A DNA stretch of 63,827 bases from Paenibacillus dakarensis (GCF_001373415.1 NZ_CDSE01000027.1:1-63827), one strand, 5' to 3'. Shown: positions 31,185-42,889, numbered from the stretch's first letter. Made by a program: numbers and translations. The notes: generated from the sequence alone by a model not told the origin.

Positions 31185-31273
31185 GCAAATTATGCAGTTA
31201 CAAAAAGAAATATGGGAGAGAGCCAGCTGTCGAATATCGCCACACTAACTCTCTGTATCCCTATCCTTCTTCG

Positions 31274-34200
31274 TTACTCTACGTTAGCAGTTTCTAGTTC
31301 CTGATTCTCACCATTTGCATCATCCTGGCCTTCAAACTTCACATTACGGTAACGGTTCATACCTGTACCTGCAGGGATCAGCTTACCGATAATTACATTC
31401 TCTTTCAGACCTAGCAATTGATCGACCTTACCTTTAATAGCAGCGTCAGTCAATACGCGAGTTGTCTCCTGGAAGGAGGCCGCAGAAAGGAATGAATCCG
31501 TTTCAAGGGATGCTTTTGTAATACCGAGCAGAACCGGCTTAGCCACTGCTGGCTCTTTGCCGGAAAGGATTGCTTCTTTGTTAGCAGATTCGTACTCGTG
31601 AATATCCACGAAAGAACCTGGAAGCAGACTTGTATCCCCTGCATCGACGATACGAATCTTACGGAGCATCTGACGAATCATAACCTCAACGTGTTTATCG
31701 TTAATTTCTACACCCTGGTTACGGTAAACGCGCTGTACTTCCTGAAGGATGTAGTTCTGTACGCCACGAATACCCTTGATGCGAAGCATTTCTTTAGGGT
31801 CGATAGAACCGTCAGTCAATTCATCCCCGGCTTCGATGTGCTTGCCTTCGCTTACGCGCAGACGGGAGCCATACGTAACAGCATACGTTTTAGTTTCTGC
31901 TTCGCCCTGGATTTCAATTTCACGACGATCTTTCGTTTCACGGATCTCTTTAACGACACCGTCAATCTCACTGATCGTTGCTTGACCTTTAGGATTACGA
32001 GCCTCAAAGAGCTCCTGGATACGCGGCAAACCTTGGGTGATGTCATCACCCGCAACGCCCCCGGTATGGAACGTACGCATCGTGAGCTGTGTTCCCGGTT
32101 CACCGATCGATTGAGCAGCGATAATACCAACCGCTTCCCCGATTTCGACAAACTTACCTGTTGCCAGGTTACGTCCATAACACTTCTTGCAGACACCGTA
32201 ACGCGCACGGCAGCTGAGAATGGAACGGATTTGCAGCTTCTCGATACCAGCTTTAACGATTTCGTCAGCTTTGTCAGAATCGATCAATTCGTTACGGTTA
32301 ACGATAATCTCTTTAGTCTCCGGATGACGGACAGTCTCGAATGCATAACGTCCTTCAATACGGTCGTAGAGATCCTCAATAACCTCTTTACCGTCTTGAA
32401 TACGGCTAACGGTAAAGCCTTTATCTGTACTACACTCATCTTCACGTACGATAACATCCTGTGCCACGTCAACCAGACGACGAGTCAAGTAACCTGAGTC
32501 AGCTGTACGAAGTGCTGTATCGGCGAGACCTTTACGTGCACCGTGTGTTGACAAGAAGTACTCGAGTACCGTCAGACCTTCACGGAAGTTCGATTTGATA
32601 GGCATCTCGATAATTCGACCGGACGGGTTGGCCATCAGACCGCGCATACCGCCAAGCTGAGTAATCTGAGATTTGTTACCCCGCGCTTTAGAGTCAACCA
32701 TGAGCATGATGGAGTTAAAGCGGTCCATCGATTTCATGAGGACATCTGTAAGATCATCCTTCGCTTTAGACCAAATGTCGATAACACGGTCATAGCGTTC
32801 TTCGTTAGTGATCAATCCACGACGGTACTGGTTCGTTACAACCCTAACCTTCTCGTCGGACTCTTTAAGAATTCCTGCCTTTTCAGGAGGAACAATAACG
32901 TCAGACACGGCAACCGTTACACCAGCACGTGTGGAATACGTAAAGCCGAGCTGCTTGATTTTGTCAAGAATGACGGATGTTTCGGTTGTGTGATAAATCT
33001 CGAAGCAGCGTGCAATAATTTGACCCAAGTACTCTTTACCAACTGCACCGCTGATCGGAAGACTTTGAATCACTTCCTGGATGTTTGCACCTTTTTCATA
33101 AACGAAGTATTTCTCCGGCGTGCCCTGGAAGAGGTTCACACGTGTCGCTTCGTTAATGTAAGGGAAGCTTGCAGGGAAAATCTCGTTAAAGATAATCCGA
33201 CCAATCGTAGTAACCAGCATTGCTTTTTGCTGTTCTTCCGTAAAGACTGTCTTACCCAGTGCTTTTACAGGAATCGCTACACGCGCATGCAATCCTGCTA
33301 CTCCACGCTGGTACGCGGACACCGCTTCGTTCACATTACCCAGGATCATGCCTGTTCCCTTTTCTTCCTTGTTATCCATGGTCAGATAGAAGGAACCAAG
33401 AACCATATCCTGAGATGGGGTAACGACTGGCTTACCGTCTTTAGGGTTCAAAATATTACCCGATGCAAGCATCAGGAGACGTGCTTCCGCCTGTGCTTCA
33501 GCAGACAACGGAACGTGAACGGCCATTTGGTCACCGTCAAAGTCAGCGTTATAAGCTGTACATACAAGCGGGTGAAGGCGGATCGCATGGCCTTCTACCA
33601 GGATCGGTTCAAATGCTTGAATACCGAGTCTGTGGAGTGTAGGGGCACGGTTCAGAAGAACCGGATGCTCTTTAATAACCTCTTCAAGCACATCCCATAC
33701 TTCCGGGCTTACGCGTTCCACTTTACGTTTTGCACTCTTGATATTATGAGCAAGGCCTTTATTGACCAGTTCTTTCATAACAAAAGGTTTAAACAGTTCC
33801 AGTGCCATTTTCTTAGGCAAACCGCACTGATACATTTTCAGATAAGGACCTACAACGATAACGGAACGACCAGAGTAGTCAACCCGTTTACCGAGCAGGT
33901 TCTGACGGAAACGACCTTGTTTACCTTTCAGCATATGGCTGAGGGATTTCAAAGGACGGTTACCCGGTCCTGTAACAGGACGTCCACGGCGGCCGTTGTC
34001 GATCAGAGCGTCAACAGCTTCCTGAAGCATCCGTTTTTCGTTCTGTACGATAATGTCTGGCGCACCGAGGTCAAGCAGTCTTTTAAGACGGTTGTTCCGG
34101 TTAATTACGCGACGATACAGATCATTCAAGTCAGATGTCGCAAAACGTCCACCGTCCAATTGAACCATTGGACGCAGTTCTGGAGGAATGACAGGAAGAA

Positions 34201-34888
34201 CATCCATAACCATCCACTCCGGTTTGTTGCCAGAGTTGCGGAACGCCTCAACCACTTCCAGACGTTTGATCGCACGGTTACGGCGTTGTCCTTGAGCTGT
34301 GCGCAATTCTTCTTTCAGGAATTCGAGTTCTTTCTCGATATCCAGATCTTGAAGAAGCTTTTTCACAGCTTCAGCACCCATGCCAGCTTGGAATCCGTAT
34401 CCGTACTTTTCACGGTAGCTGCGGTATTCTTTTTCAGACAACAGCTGTTTCTTCTCAAGCGGCGTATCTCCTGGATCCGTCACAACATAAGATGCAAAAT
34501 AAATAATCTCTTCCAAGGATCTTGGAGACATATCCAATGCCAGACCCATACGGCTTGGAATACCTTTGAAGTACCAGATATGGGAAACAGGAGCAGCAAG
34601 TTCAATGTGACCCATACGTTCACGGCGTACCTTAGCCCGTGTTACTTCAACACCGCATCGATCGCAGACTACGCCTTTATAACGAACGCGTTTGTATTTA
34701 CCACAATGGCACTCCCAGTCTTTTTGCGGTCCAAAAATACGTTCGCAGAAAAGACCTTCCTTCTCAGGCTTCAATGTACGGTAGTTAATCGTTTCCGGTT
34801 TCTTTACTTCTCCACGAGACCAAGAACGAATCTTCTCCGGGGAAGCAAGACCGATTTTCATGTACTCAAAATTGTTAACGTCCAACAA
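31274..34888 (-). CDS. rpoC: DNA-directed RNA polymerase beta' subunit
   Basis: The 1204-residue beta' subunit carries the catalytic NADFDGD motif (about residue 450) that holds the active-site Mg, the N-terminal zinc finger ([19 protein letters not shown], about 60-78), and the second zinc site with [13 protein letters not shown] near 880. The start is TTG at 34888, with GGAGG 8 bases upstream, giving [16 protein letters not shown] as in Bacillus. It lies 89 bases after rpoB across a terminator-like hairpin. Confidence 0.98.
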   Translation of the reverse strand: MLDVNNFEYMKIGLASPEKIRSWSRGEVKKPETINYRTLKPEKEGLFCERIFGPQKDWECHCGKYKRVRYKGVVCDRCGVEVTRAKVRRERMGHIELAAPVSHIWYFKGIPSRMGLALDMSPRSLEEIIYFASYVVTDPGDTPLEKKQLLSEKEYRSYREKYGYGFQAGMGAEAVKKLLQDLDIEKELEFLKEELRTAQGQRRNRAIKRLEVVEAFRNSGNKPEWMVMDVLPVIPPELRPMVQLDGGRFATSDLNDLYRRVINRNNRLKRLLDLGAPDIIVQNEKRMLQEAVDALIDNGRRGRPVTGPGNRPLKSLSHMLKGKQGRFRQNLLGKRVDYSGRSVIVVGPYLKMYQCGLPKKMALELFKPFVMKELVNKGLAHNIKSAKRKVERVSPEVWDVLEEVIKEHPVLLNRAPTLHRLGIQAFEPILVEGHAIRLHPLVCTAYNADFDGDQMAVHVPLSAEAQAEARLLMLASGNILNPKDGKPVVTPSQDMVLGSFYLTMDNKEEKGTGMILGNVNEAVSAYQRGVAGLHARVAIPVKALGKTVFTEEQQKAMLVTTIGRIIFNEIFPASFPYINEATRVNLFQGTPEKYFVYEKGANIQEVIQSLPISGAVGKEYLGQIIARCFEIYHTTETSVILDKIKQLGFTYSTRAGVTVAVSDVIVPPEKAGILKESDEKVRVVTNQYRRGLITNEERYDRVIDIWSKAKDDLTDVLMKSMDRFNSIMLMVDSKARGNKSQITQLGGMRGLMANPSGRIIEMPIKSNFREGLTVLEYFLSTHGARKGLADTALRTADSGYLTRRLVDVAQDVIVREDECSTDKGFTVSRIQDGKEVIEDLYDRIEGRYAFETVRHPETKEIIVNRNELIDSDKADEIVKAGIEKLQIRSILSCRARYGVCKKCYGRNLATGKFVEIGEAVGIIAAQSIGEPGTQLTMRTFHTGGVAGDDITQGLPRIQELFEARNPKGQATISEIDGVVKEIRETKDRREIEIQGEAETKTYAVTYGSRLRVSEGKHIEAGDELTDGSIDPKEMLRIKGIRGVQNYILQEVQRVYRNQGVEINDKHVEVMIRQMLRKIRIVDAGDTSLLPGSFVDIHEYESANKEAILSGKEPAVAKPVLLGITKASLETDSFLSAASFQETTRVLTDAAIKGKVDQLLGLKENVIIGKLIPAGTGMNRYRNVKFEGQDDANGENQELETANVE

Positions 34889-34936
34889 GGAGCAACCCTC
34901 CTCAACCTAGTCCTAATTATGTGCTTCCAATCAAAA

Positions 34937-34966
34937 CACCGCCGCCGGCTATTGACCGGCGGGGTG
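34937..34966 (-). other. Terminator-like hairpin between rpoB and rpoC
   Basis: On the minus strand CACC-CCGCCGG pairs with CCGGCGG-GGTG around a 7-base loop, with one bulged base, followed by TTTTG. It may terminate a fraction of transcripts or be a processing site. Confidence 0.6.
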
Positions 34967-34977
34967 ATAAATGACCG

Positions 34978-37900
34978 TTATTCCACTCCGACTTCAGTGC
35001 CTTCCAAGTTAAGGCTCAACTTATCGCCTGCTGTATCATCTTCATCATCGAGTTCTTTCATCTCGATTTCCTCCTCGTTCTCGCTAAGGATCTTAACATC
35101 CATACCGAGAGACTGGAGCTCTTTAATTAATACCTTGAATGATTCAGGAACACCTGGTTCCGGAACATTCTCGCCCTTAACGATGGATTCGTAGGTTTTC
35201 ACCCGGCCCACCACGTCATCGGACTTCACGGTAAGAATTTCTTGCAGTGTATATGCGGCACCATATGCTTCAAGCGCCCAAACCTCCATCTCACCGAAAC
35301 GCTGTCCACCGAACTGTGCTTTACCACCGAGCGGCTGCTGTGTAACGAGAGAGTAAGGGCCTGTGGAACGGGCATGGATTTTATCGTCAACCATGTGCGC
35401 CAGCTTGATCATGTGCATGACACCAACGGTAACTTCACGCTCGAAGCGTTCACCGGTACGGCCATCATACAGAATAGTCTTACCATTGCGCTGCATGCCT
35501 GCTTCTTCCATCGTATCAAACACGTCATATTCACTTGCTCCATCAAATACAGGGGTGGCCACATGGATACCGAGCTGCAACGCAGCCATACCCAAGTGAA
35601 CTTCCAGAACCTGACCGATGTTCATCCGTGAAGGTACGCCGAGCGGGTTAAGAACAACCTGCACCGGTGTGCCATCCGGCAGGAACGGCATGTCTTCTTC
35701 CGGCAAAATACGGGCAACGACACCTTTGTTACCGTGACGTCCGGCCATTTTGTCACCTTCAGAAATTTTACGCTTCTGAGCGATGTATACACGAACCAGC
35801 TGGTTAACGCCCGGTGGCAATTCGTCACCGTTCTCACGTGTAAACACCTTCACATCAACGATAATACCATCACTACCATGAGGAACACGCAGGGAAGTAT
35901 CACGCACTTCACGTGCTTTCTCACCGAAGATTGCATGCAGGAGACGCTCTTCTGCTGTAAGCTCAGTTACACCCTTAGGCGTTACCTTACCAACCAGAAT
36001 ATCTCCAGCACTGATTTCAGCACCGATGCGGATTATACCGCGCTCATCCAAGTTCTTGAGCGCCTCTTCGCCGACATTCGGAATATCACGTGTGATTTCT
36101 TCAGGTCCGAGCTTCGTATCACGCGCCTCGGATTCATACTCCTCAATGTGAATTGAAGTGTACACATCCTCTTTAACGAGCTTCTCGGAAAGAAGGATCG
36201 CATCCTCGTAGTTATAACCTTCCCAGGTCATAAACGCTACGACAACGTTACGTCCCAGTGCCAATTCGCCCATTTCCGTGGAAGGACCATCAGCAAGGAT
36301 GTCACCCTTCTTAATTACATCGCCACGCTTAACGATTGGACGCTGGTTGATGCATGTTCCTTGGTTCGAACGCATAAATTTGTGTAATTTATGTTTAACA
36401 AGATCGCCTTTGACTTCTTGACCGTCCACAGTTTCTATGCGGCGGAGCCAGATTTCATTAGCAGTTGAACGCTCAATAATTCCGTCGTGTTTGGATACAA
36501 TACATACACCGGAATCTTTCGCAGACTTATGCTCCATCCCTGTACCTACCAGAGGCGCTTTAGGGATAAGAAGCGGAACAGCCTGACGCTGCATGTTGGA
36601 TCCCATCAGTGCACGGTTCGAGTCATCGTTCTCAAGGAACGGAATCAGAGCCGTAGCGACGGAAACCACCTGTTTAGGCGAAACGTCCATGTAATCCACA
36701 CGGTCTTTAGGCATAGGCAAAATGTTATCAGCCTGTTTGTTATAACGAACAATAACCATATCGTCCGCAAACTTGCCATCCTCAGTTAACGCCGCGTTCG
36801 CCTGTGCTACCACGTAATTGTCTTCCTCGTCAGCCGTCAGATAATCAATCTGATCCGTTACCTGACCCGTCTTCGGATCAACCCAGCGATAAGGCGCTTC
36901 GATAAAGCCGTATTCATTAATACGGGCAAATGTCGACAAGGAGTTGATGAGACCGATGTTCGGACCCTCTGGCGTCTCGATCGGACACATGCGACCATAG
37001 TGACTGTGGTGAACGTCTCGAACTTCAAAGCCCGCGCGCTCACGCGTCAAACCACCAGGTCCGAGAGCGGACAGACGACGCTTGTGCGTCAATTCAGCAA
37101 GTGGATTGGTTTGGTCCATAAACTGTGACAACTGAGAGCTGCCGAAGAATTCTTTAATCGATGCAATTACAGGGCGAATATTGATCAGAGCTTGCGGTGT
37201 AATTACGCTCGCATCCTGAATCGACATTCTCTCACGCACAACGCGTTCCATACGGGAAAGACCAATACGGAACTGGTTCTGCAGAAGCTCGCCCACAGAA
37301 CGCAGACGACGGTTACCCAGGTGGTCAATATCATCTGTATCTCCGATGCCATGCAGCAAATCAATGAAATAGCTGATGGACGAAATAATGTCCGCCTGCG
37401 TAATATGCTTCACGGATTTATCAATGTTACCATTAGCGATAACCTTAACAACTTTACCGTCCTCAATCGGTGAGAACACATCAATCGTCTGGAGCGTGAT
37501 ATCCTCACTATCCTGAACGCCGCCAACTACATGATGAGTTTTGAAGCCAACGCTCTTCTCAAGGTAAGGCATGATCTCGTCCAAAAGACGGCGGTCCACA
37601 GTCTGGCCTGCTTCCGCAACGATCTCCCCAGTCTCCATATCAATCAGACTCTCAGCCAAACGCTGGTTAAAGAGACGGTTCTTAATATGAAGCTTCTTAT
37701 TGATCTTATAGCGACCCACGTTCGCCAGATCATAACGCTTCGGATCAAAGAAACGAGCAACCAAAAGGCTTTTCGCGTTATCCAAAGTCGGCGGCTCACC
37801 TGGACGAAGGCGTTCATAAATTTCAATAAGCGCCTTTTCCGTTGAGTCTGTATTGTCCTTATCCAGGGTATTACGAATATATTCGTCATCGCCCAGCAGT

Positions 37901-38523
37901 TCTAAAATTTCTGCATCTGTACCAAAACCAAGTGCACGCAGCAATACGGTTACAGGTATTTTACGCGTACGGTCGATCCGCACATATACAATATCCTTAG
38001 CATCCGTCTCCAGCTCCAACCACGCGCCACGGTTTGGAATAACGGTAGCAGTGTATGTTTTCTTGCCGTTTTTATCCACTTTAGTGCTGAAATAGACGCT
38101 GGGAGAGCGAACCAACTGGCTGACAATGACCCGTTCGGCACCATTGATAATAAATGTTCCGGTTTCCGTCATTAACGGAAAGTCTCCCATGAACACTTCT
38201 TGCTCCTTGACTTCTCCGGTCTCCTTGTTAATGAGACGGACCTTTACACGGAGCGGCGCCGCATAAGTTACGTCGCGTTCTTTCGCGTCATCGACGGTGT
38301 ATTTCGGTTCCCCAAGGCTGTAGTCAATAAACTCCAGCACTAAATTCCCTGTGAAATCCTGGATCGGCGAGATGTCTTGGAACATTTCGCGGAGTCCTTC
38401 CTCCAAAAACCACTCATAAGATTTTTGTTGGATTTCAATCAGGTTCGGAACTTCGAGTACCTCTTTAATACGTGCATAACTTCGCCGAGTGCGTCGACCA
38501 TATTGAACAAGATGTCCTGCCAA
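34978..38523 (-). CDS. rpoB: DNA-directed RNA polymerase beta subunit
   Basis: The beta subunit forms the catalytic cleft with beta'. I place the start at the TTG at 38523, giving [19 protein letters not shown] as in relatives, with AGGGGTG 8 bases upstream. An ATG six codons earlier overlaps that site. The mature length is 1181 residues. The rifampicin region reads [20 protein letters not shown] then [11 protein letters not shown], wild type at the Gln, Asp, His and Ser positions where resistance mutations fall. It is transcribed from a promoter after the methyltransferase gene. Confidence 0.97.
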   Translation of the reverse strand: MAGHLVQYGRRTRRSYARIKEVLEVPNLIEIQQKSYEWFLEEGLREMFQDISPIQDFTGNLVLEFIDYSLGEPKYTVDDAKERDVTYAAPLRVKVRLINKETGEVKEQEVFMGDFPLMTETGTFIINGAERVIVSQLVRSPSVYFSTKVDKNGKKTYTATVIPNRGAWLELETDAKDIVYVRIDRTRKIPVTVLLRALGFGTDAEILELLGDDEYIRNTLDKDNTDSTEKALIEIYERLRPGEPPTLDNAKSLLVARFFDPKRYDLANVGRYKINKKLHIKNRLFNQRLAESLIDMETGEIVAEAGQTVDRRLLDEIMPYLEKSVGFKTHHVVGGVQDSEDITLQTIDVFSPIEDGKVVKVIANGNIDKSVKHITQADIISSISYFIDLLHGIGDTDDIDHLGNRRLRSVGELLQNQFRIGLSRMERVVRERMSIQDASVITPQALINIRPVIASIKEFFGSSQLSQFMDQTNPLAELTHKRRLSALGPGGLTRERAGFEVRDVHHSHYGRMCPIETPEGPNIGLINSLSTFARINEYGFIEAPYRWVDPKTGQVTDQIDYLTADEEDNYVVAQANAALTEDGKFADDMVIVRYNKQADNILPMPKDRVDYMDVSPKQVVSVATALIPFLENDDSNRALMGSNMQRQAVPLLIPKAPLVGTGMEHKSAKDSGVCIVSKHDGIIERSTANEIWLRRIETVDGQEVKGDLVKHKLHKFMRSNQGTCINQRPIVKRGDVIKKGDILADGPSTEMGELALGRNVVVAFMTWEGYNYEDAILLSEKLVKEDVYTSIHIEEYESEARDTKLGPEEITRDIPNVGEEALKNLDERGIIRIGAEISAGDILVGKVTPKGVTELTAEERLLHAIFGEKAREVRDTSLRVPHGSDGIIVDVKVFTRENGDELPPGVNQLVRVYIAQKRKISEGDKMAGRHGNKGVVARILPEEDMPFLPDGTPVQVVLNPLGVPSRMNIGQVLEVHLGMAALQLGIHVATPVFDGASEYDVFDTMEEAGMQRNGKTILYDGRTGERFEREVTVGVMHMIKLAHMVDDKIHARSTGPYSLVTQQPLGGKAQFGGQRFGEMEVWALEAYGAAYTLQEILTVKSDDVVGRVKTYESIVKGENVPEPGVPESFKVLIKELQSLGMDVKILSENEEEIEMKELDDEDDTAGDKLSLNLEGTEVGVE

Positions 38524-38543
38524 CTTAAACTCACCCCTCATGT

Positions 38544-38672
38544 CTACTCACTTTTAAAAAATTCATTGCGAACCTCTGTTTGTAACACTATAATGGTACG
38601 TACAGAGGAAACTCCCATAAATAGAGAAAAGCCCTTATCGAATATCTTTCGAAAAAAGAGCAGCTTATCCAT
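38544..38672 (-). CDS. Possible 42-residue leader ORF in the rpoB 5' UTR
   Basis: An ATG at 38672 is preceded by GAGAGGAG at 10 bases and opens a 42-codon frame ([20 protein letters not shown] at its start). It ends 20 bases before the rpoB start. The peptide has a hydrophobic first half and resembles no family I know. It lies within the leader from the promoters upstream of rpoB. It may be a translated leader peptide or chance. Confidence 0.35.
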   Translation of the reverse strand: MDKLLFFRKIFDKGFSLFMGVSSVRTIIVLQTEVRNEFFKSE

Positions 38673-38720
38673 GGTTATGATACTCCTCTCATATCCAGTA
38701 GATTTGCCCAAAATGTACAT

Positions 38721-38751
38721 ATTATACGTCAACATGACTGACTTTATGCAA
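38721..38751 (-). promoter_or_regulatory. Possible second rpoB promoter
   Basis: A consensus TATAAT (38721-38726) lies 19 bases after TTGCAT (38746-38751) on the minus strand. The spacing is long, so activity is uncertain. Confidence 0.35.
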
Positions 38752-38824
38752 CGTTTCCCACATTAAGCCTTGACATTTCAGCAAACTAAAGACAAGGAGA
38801 CCATCCTAATACTGACATTTTATA

Positions 38825-38853
38825 ATAATAACACATCCAGAAATCCGAGTCAA
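38825..38853 (-). promoter_or_regulatory. Sigma-A promoter of rpoB-rpoC
   Basis: TTGACT (38848-38853) and TATTAT (38825-38830) are spaced exactly 17 bases, just after the methyltransferase stop codon. It leaves a leader of about 290 bases before rpoB. Confidence 0.8.
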
Positions 38854-38857
38854 CAGC

Positions 38858-39478
38858 CTATTCACTTTTTTGAGATGAAGTTTTTACCGCTTTAAATATG
38901 CGATATCCTTTATCCTTCGTTACTTCCTCTACACGTGAGAACAAGCTTTCCAACTTGGCCTTGGCCGATGGAGATCCTTGTTTTTTTTGTATAACAATCC
39001 ACAACTCTCCGCCATCTTTTAAGTGTTCATATGCCTGCTCAAAAATTTTGTGTACCGTTTCCTTCCCTGCCCGTATAGGCGGGTTGCTAATAACGATATC
39101 AAATTGCTGGCCCTGCACCGCTGCAAACAAGTCACTTTCCACAATGGTCACATTGCTGATCCCATTTAACTCCGCATTTTCCTTAGCTAATTCTATCGCC
39201 CGGCTGTTTATATCGATCATCGTTACATGACCTTCGTTAGCCAGCCTTGCAGCCGAAAGCCCTATGGGTCCATAACCGCAGCCGACATCCAGCACATGAG
39301 ACCGGCTTGGGATCTCCAGTGCTTCAATCAATACCTTACTTCCGTAATCCACACCGCCTTTTGAAAAGACGCCCGAATCACTTATGAACGTAAACTTGCT
39401 GCCACGCAGCACAGTTTCTAGTTTCCGTCTGTCATGTTCGGTCACCGGCTGGTTAGAATAATAATGCTGATTCGGCAT
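38858..39478 (-). CDS. Class I SAM-dependent methyltransferase (YbxB/RsmC-like)
   Basis: This 206-residue protein has the SAM-binding motif VLDVGCGYGPIG (about residues 60-71) and the NPP motif (SNPPIRAG) used by methylases acting on planar amino groups. It resembles Bacillus YbxB and the catalytic half of RsmC, a 16S rRNA guanine-N2 methyltransferase; the target here is inferred. The start at 39478 follows GGAGG by 5 bases; a GTG four codons earlier overlaps that site. It lies between rplL and rpoB, as in Bacillus. Confidence 0.87.
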   Translation of the reverse strand: MPNQHYYSNQPVTEHDRRKLETVLRGSKFTFISDSGVFSKGGVDYGSKVLIEALEIPSRSHVLDVGCGYGPIGLSAARLANEGHVTMIDINSRAIELAKENAELNGISNVTIVESDLFAAVQGQQFDIVISNPPIRAGKETVHKIFEQAYEHLKDGGELWIVIQKKQGSPSAKAKLESLFSRVEEVTKDKGYRIFKAVKTSSQKSE

Positions 39479-39582
39479 ACCAACCTCCACATAGCATATT
39501 CCTTTTCATATATGCAATAACCATTACTAGTATCCTCTAACTCTAGTATAACCGTCTTGCCCAAAAATCAGTCCATTACAAT

Positions 39583-39620
39583 AACAAACCCCTTGAACAA
39601 ATATTCAAGGGGTTTGTTTC
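39583..39620. terminator. Terminator after rplJ-rplL
   Basis: AACAAACCCCTTGAA and its exact complement form a 15-bp stem with a 6-base loop. The T content after it is modest on the minus strand, so some readthrough is possible. Confidence 0.8.
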
Positions 39621-39640
39621 TTGCTGCAGTATAGAAGAAA

Positions 39641-40006
39641 TTACTTAACTTCTACGGATGCGCCTGCTTCTTCCAATTTAGCTTTAACAGCTTCAGCTTC
39701 TTCTTTAGAAACTTTTTCTTTCAATGGTTTTGGAGCGTTGTCAACGAGTTCTTTCGCTTCTTTCAAGCCGAGGCCAGTGATTTCGCGAACAACTTTGATA
39801 ACGTTGATTTTGGACGCGCCTGCACCATTCAGGATTACGTCGAATTCAGTTTGCTCAGCTTCTGCAGCTGCGCCAGCGCCTGCACCTGCAACAGCTACTG
39901 GAGCTGCAGCAGTTACGCCGAATTCTTCTTCGATTGCTTTAACGAGATCGTTCAGTTCCAGAACGGACATGCCTTTGATTGCTTCCAAGATTTGCTCTTT
40001 GCTCAT
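39641..40006 (-). CDS. rplL: 50S ribosomal protein L7/L12
   Basis: L7/L12 forms the flexible stalk that recruits translational GTPases. The 121-residue protein has an N-terminal dimerisation domain, an Ala/Gly-rich hinge ([15 protein letters not shown]) and the conserved C-terminal domain [35 protein letters not shown] precedes the ATG. Confidence 0.99.
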   Translation of the reverse strand: MSKEQILEAIKGMSVLELNDLVKAIEEEFGVTAAAPVAVAGAGAGAAAEAEQTEFDVILNGAGASKINVIKVVREITGLGLKEAKELVDNAPKPLKEKVSKEEAEAVKAKLEEAGASVEVK

Positions 40007-40071
40007 TTGGGTTGAACCTCCATTTTATATTTAGAATTTTATTGTTTTATACTGCTTGACGAAAAAGTTGC

Positions 40072-40575
40072 TTATGCGCCTTGTTCTTCTTTTTCAGCAA
40101 CTGCTTTAACTGCAAGCGCGAAGTTCCGCACTGGAGCTTGAAGCACGCTGAGGAGCATGGACAAGAGACCTTCGCGGGACGGAAGTTCCGCAAGCGCCTT
40201 AATTTCGTCCTCTCCAACAACACGGCCTTCTACTACTGCGCCTTTCAGTTTCAGAGCGTCGTTCTTCTTAGCGAAATCATTCAAGATTTTCGCAGGAGCG
40301 ACAACATCCTCAGTACTGAAAGCTACAGCCGTTGGACCCGTCAACACTTCATCCAGCTCAGTCAGCTCTGCAGCTGCTGTTGCACGGCGAAGCAGGGAGT
40401 TTTTCAATACTTGAAATTCGATGCCAGCTTCACGAAGCTGCTTACGCAGTTCAGTTACTTGAGCAACGTTCAATCCACGATAGTCAGCTACAACAGTTGT
40501 CGCACTTTCGCGAAACTTAGAAGTAATAACGTCAACCGCTTCTTGTTTAGCTTGAATCACTTTTACGTTTGCCAA
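40072..40575 (-). CDS. rplJ: 50S ribosomal protein L10
   Basis: L10 anchors L7/L12 dimers and represses its own operon by binding the leader. The 167-residue protein begins [20 protein letters not shown] from a TTG at 40575, with AGGAGG 8 bases upstream. The leader upstream carries the L10-type elements and an attenuator. It is cotranscribed with rplL. Confidence 0.98.
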   Translation of the reverse strand: MANVKVIQAKQEAVDVITSKFRESATTVVADYRGLNVAQVTELRKQLREAGIEFQVLKNSLLRRATAAAELTELDEVLTGPTAVAFSTEDVVAPAKILNDFAKKNDALKLKGAVVEGRVVGEDEIKALAELPSREGLLSMLLSVLQAPVRNFALAVKAVAEKEEQGA

Positions 40576-40607
40576 TGTCTACACCTCCTGATTGTATGGT
40601 TAGCTGG

Positions 40608-40812
40608 GACCTCAAGGGCCACCATCCTACGGGCACTAAAAAAGCCTCCGTAGAATCACGAAGGCCTGATGGATCATCATTATGCTGGTCACCCGAACAT
40701 ACTGCTGACGTTCTATCATAACACCTCGGTAGGAAATTAAGCCAGCTAACGGCACCTACTGTCTACGGTAAGCATATTCAACTTTAATGGTCAGTCACTA
40801 GGACTCACAACT
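40608..40812 (-). promoter_or_regulatory. L10 leader RNA with attenuator
   Basis: The leader contains GACAGTAGGTG and the complementary CCTACCG stretch typical of the Firmicute L10 leader family, then a terminator-like hairpin at 40638-40667 (GCCTTCGTGATTCTACGGAGGC with six T residues). L10-(L7/L12)4 binding here would repress rplJ-rplL. Family match is from memory. Confidence 0.8.
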
Positions 40813-40817
40813 GTTAT

Positions 40818-40846
40818 ATAATATCAAACCAAGACAAGCAAGTCAA
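40818..40846 (-). promoter_or_regulatory. Sigma-A promoter of rplJ-rplL
   Basis: TTGACT (40841-40846) and TATTAT (40818-40823) are spaced 17 bases, just after the rplA stop codon. Confidence 0.85.
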
Positions 40847-40855
40847 TGGTAAATA

Positions 40856-41548
40856 TTATTTGTAAGCAGCTGTGTTCACGCGAACGCTAGGTCCCATTGT
40901 CGAAGATACAGCGATGCCTTTAAGGTATACACCTTTAGCAGCAGCTGGCTTCGCGCGGTTCAATGCATCCAAGAGAGCCTTAAGGTTCTCATTAAGCTTA
41001 GCTGCATCAAAGGACGCTTTACCGATTGGCGCGTGGATTTGACCTGCTTTGTCAAGACGGTATTCGATTTTACCAGCTTTAATTTCTTGAACAGCCTTGG
41101 AAACATCGAATGTAACCGTTCCAGCTTTAGGGTTAGGCATCAGACCTTTACCACCGAGCAGACGGCCCAATTTACCGACTTCACTCATCATATCAGGTGT
41201 TGCTACGCAGACGTCGAATTCGAACCAGCCCTGTTGAATTTTGTTGATCATGTCTTGATCCCCAACAAAATCAGCGCCAGCCGCTTCGGCTTCCTTCGCT
41301 TTTTCACCTTTTGCAAATACCAGAACGCGTTGCGTTTTACCTGTACCGTGAGGCAGAACTACTACACCACGAACAGCCTGGTCTTGTTTACGAGGGTCTA
41401 CACCCAAACGTACAGCCACTTCAACAGTTTCGTCGAATTTGGCAACAGCTGCCTTCTTCACCAGTTCAACGGCTTCTGAAGGCTCATAAGTTGCTTCGCT
41501 GTCAATCAGCTTAGCAGCTTCAAGGTATTTTTTACCGTGTTTAGCCAT
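40856..41548 (-). CDS. rplA: 50S ribosomal protein L1
   Basis: L1 forms the mobile stalk at the E site and can repress its own mRNA. The 230-residue protein starts [20 protein letters not shown] and has [12 protein letters not shown] in its second half. GGAGGATAAACAATC precedes the ATG. It lies after rplK. Confidence 0.98.
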   Translation of the reverse strand: MAKHGKKYLEAAKLIDSEATYEPSEAVELVKKAAVAKFDETVEVAVRLGVDPRKQDQAVRGVVVLPHGTGKTQRVLVFAKGEKAKEAEAAGADFVGDQDMINKIQQGWFEFDVCVATPDMMSEVGKLGRLLGGKGLMPNPKAGTVTFDVSKAVQEIKAGKIEYRLDKAGQIHAPIGKASFDAAKLNENLKALLDALNRAKPAAAKGVYLKGIAVSSTMGPSVRVNTAAYK

Positions 41549-41627
41549 GATTGTTTATCCTCCTTTGTGGTTTTAGCGGAAATTCCTCCCACATGTTCCG
41601 GATCTGATCCGGTTTACCGAAAGACGA

Positions 41628-42053
41628 TTAGTCTTCGATTGTGATACCCATACTACGAGCAGTACCTTCAACCATCAACATTGCAGCTTCAACAGATGCA
41701 GCGTTCAAGTCAGGCATTTTTTGTTCTGCGATTTGACGAACCGCATCACGTTTAACAGTTGCCACTTTCTTCTTGTTTGGTTCGCCGGATCCTTTTTCGA
41801 TCTTGGCAGCCACACGAAGCAGGACAGCAGCCGGTGGAGTTTTGGTGATGAATGTAAAGGAACGATCCTCAAACACCGAAATTTCAACCGGAATGATCAA
41901 ACCAGCTTGATCAGCAGTACGAGCGTTGAATTCTTTACAGAATGCCATGATGTTGACACCTGCTTGACCCAATGCTGGACCTACTGGAGGAGCCGGGTTC
42001 GCTTTACCTGCAGGAATTTGCAGTTTTACCATTTTGATAATTTTCTTCGCCAT
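41628..42053 (-). CDS. rplK: 50S ribosomal protein L11
   Basis: L11 is part of the GTPase-associated centre and the thiostrepton site. The 141-residue protein starts at [20 protein letters not shown] (42053), with AGGAGG 8 bases upstream; an in-frame start three codons earlier is disfavoured. It has [16 protein letters not shown] strong hairpin lies in the gap after nusG. Confidence 0.98.
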   Translation of the reverse strand: MAKKIIKMVKLQIPAGKANPAPPVGPALGQAGVNIMAFCKEFNARTADQAGLIIPVEISVFEDRSFTFITKTPPAAVLLRVAAKIEKGSGEPNKKKVATVKRDAVRQIAEQKMPDLNAASVEAAMLMVEGTARSMGITIED

Positions 42054-42077
42054 GTAAGACACCTCCTTGCATCAATA

Positions 42078-42106
42078 GTGGTAACGGACATCCCATGTCC
42101 TACCAC
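42078..42106 (-). promoter_or_regulatory. Hairpin before rplK, possible L1 binding site
   Basis: On the minus strand GTGGTA-GGACAT pairs with ATGTCC-TACCAC around a GGG loop with a 2-base bulge. It lies between nusG and rplK, where L1 feedback acts in other bacteria. There is no T-run, so it is not a terminator. Confidence 0.45.
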
Positions 42107-42122
42107 AAGAAACCTGAAGTAT

Positions 42123-42656
42123 TTATAACTTCTCCACTTGAGTATAATCCAACTCCAGCGGGGTTTCCCGCCCAAACATGTTGACGTGAACCTTAAGCTT
42201 ACTCTTTTCAGCCAAAATCTCTTCCACGGAGCCCACGAAATTCGCAAAAGGACCAACCTTGATACGAACTGATTCTTTGATTTCGAATTCAATCTTCGGT
42301 TTCGGTTCATCCATGCCCATATGCTTCAGAATCTGTTCCACTTCTTCCGGAAGCAAAGGCGTCGGTTTTGAACCGGAGCCTGTCGAACCAACAAAACCTG
42401 TAACTCCAGGCGTATTGCGGACAACATACCAAGAATCATCAGTTTGAATCATTTCGACCAAGACATATCCCGGGTAAACTTTACGCATAACGGTCTTTTT
42501 CTTACCGTCTTTGTTTACAATTTCTTCTTCCATAGGAACAAGAACGCGGAATATTTTATCCTCCATGCCCATGGACTCGACACGTTTTTCCAAATTGGCT
42601 TTGACTTTATTCTCATACCCTGAATAGGTATGAACTACGTACCATCTTTTTTCCAT
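42123..42656 (-). CDS. nusG: Transcription termination/antitermination factor NusG
   Basis: NusG binds the RNA polymerase clamp and controls pausing and termination. The 177-residue protein has the NGN domain (MEKRWYVVHTYSGYENKVKA, GYVLVEM) and a KOW domain (VGPFANFVGSVEEI, about 125-140). CCCAGGTGG precedes the ATG. It follows secE by 21 bases. Confidence 0.98.
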   Translation of the reverse strand: MEKRWYVVHTYSGYENKVKANLEKRVESMGMEDKIFRVLVPMEEEIVNKDGKKKTVMRKVYPGYVLVEMIQTDDSWYVVRNTPGVTGFVGSTGSGSKPTPLLPEEVEQILKHMGMDEPKPKIEFEIKESVRIKVGPFANFVGSVEEILAEKSKLKVHVNMFGRETPLELDYTQVEKL

Positions 42657-42677
42657 ATCAAGCCACCTGGGACCCTT

Positions 42678-42869
42678 CTAAATTATCGCTTCGATCACAG
42701 CGGAAATGCCGATGTCTAAAACCCAAAAATAAATTGTGACAAACGCAATGGTGCCGATAACGATGAGAGTATAGTTCGTCAGTTCTTTACGATTGGGCCA
42801 GCGAACTTTTTTAAGTTCCGCCCAGCTTTCAGAGAAAAAGGAAAACAGAGACTTGAAACTACGTTTCAC
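42678..42869 (-). CDS. secE: Protein translocase subunit SecE
   Basis: SecE clamps the SecY channel. The short Gram-positive form here has 63 residues with the amphipathic ESWAELKKVRWPNRKELTNY helix and one membrane segment (about 33-58). The start is GTG at 42869, preceded by GGAGGTGTAGTCGGC. Confidence 0.95.
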   Translation of the reverse strand: MKRSFKSLFSFFSESWAELKKVRWPNRKELTNYTLIVIGTIAFVTIYFWVLDIGISAVIEAII

Positions 42870-42889
42870 GCCGACTACACCTCCAAAAA

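Noticed and set aside
32990..35194. A 734-codon plus-strand frame opposite rpoC and the end of rpoB
   Set aside because: Antisense shadow caused by codon bias; no ribosome binding site and no protein-like composition.
37000..37200. Rifampicin-resistance changes in RpoB
   Set aside because: The region reads as wild type at the classical Gln, Asp, His and Ser positions.
34978..38541. rpoB starting at the ATG at 38541
   Set aside because: That ATG overlaps the AGGGGTG ribosome binding site, whereas TTG at 38523 has proper spacing and gives the N-terminus seen in relatives.
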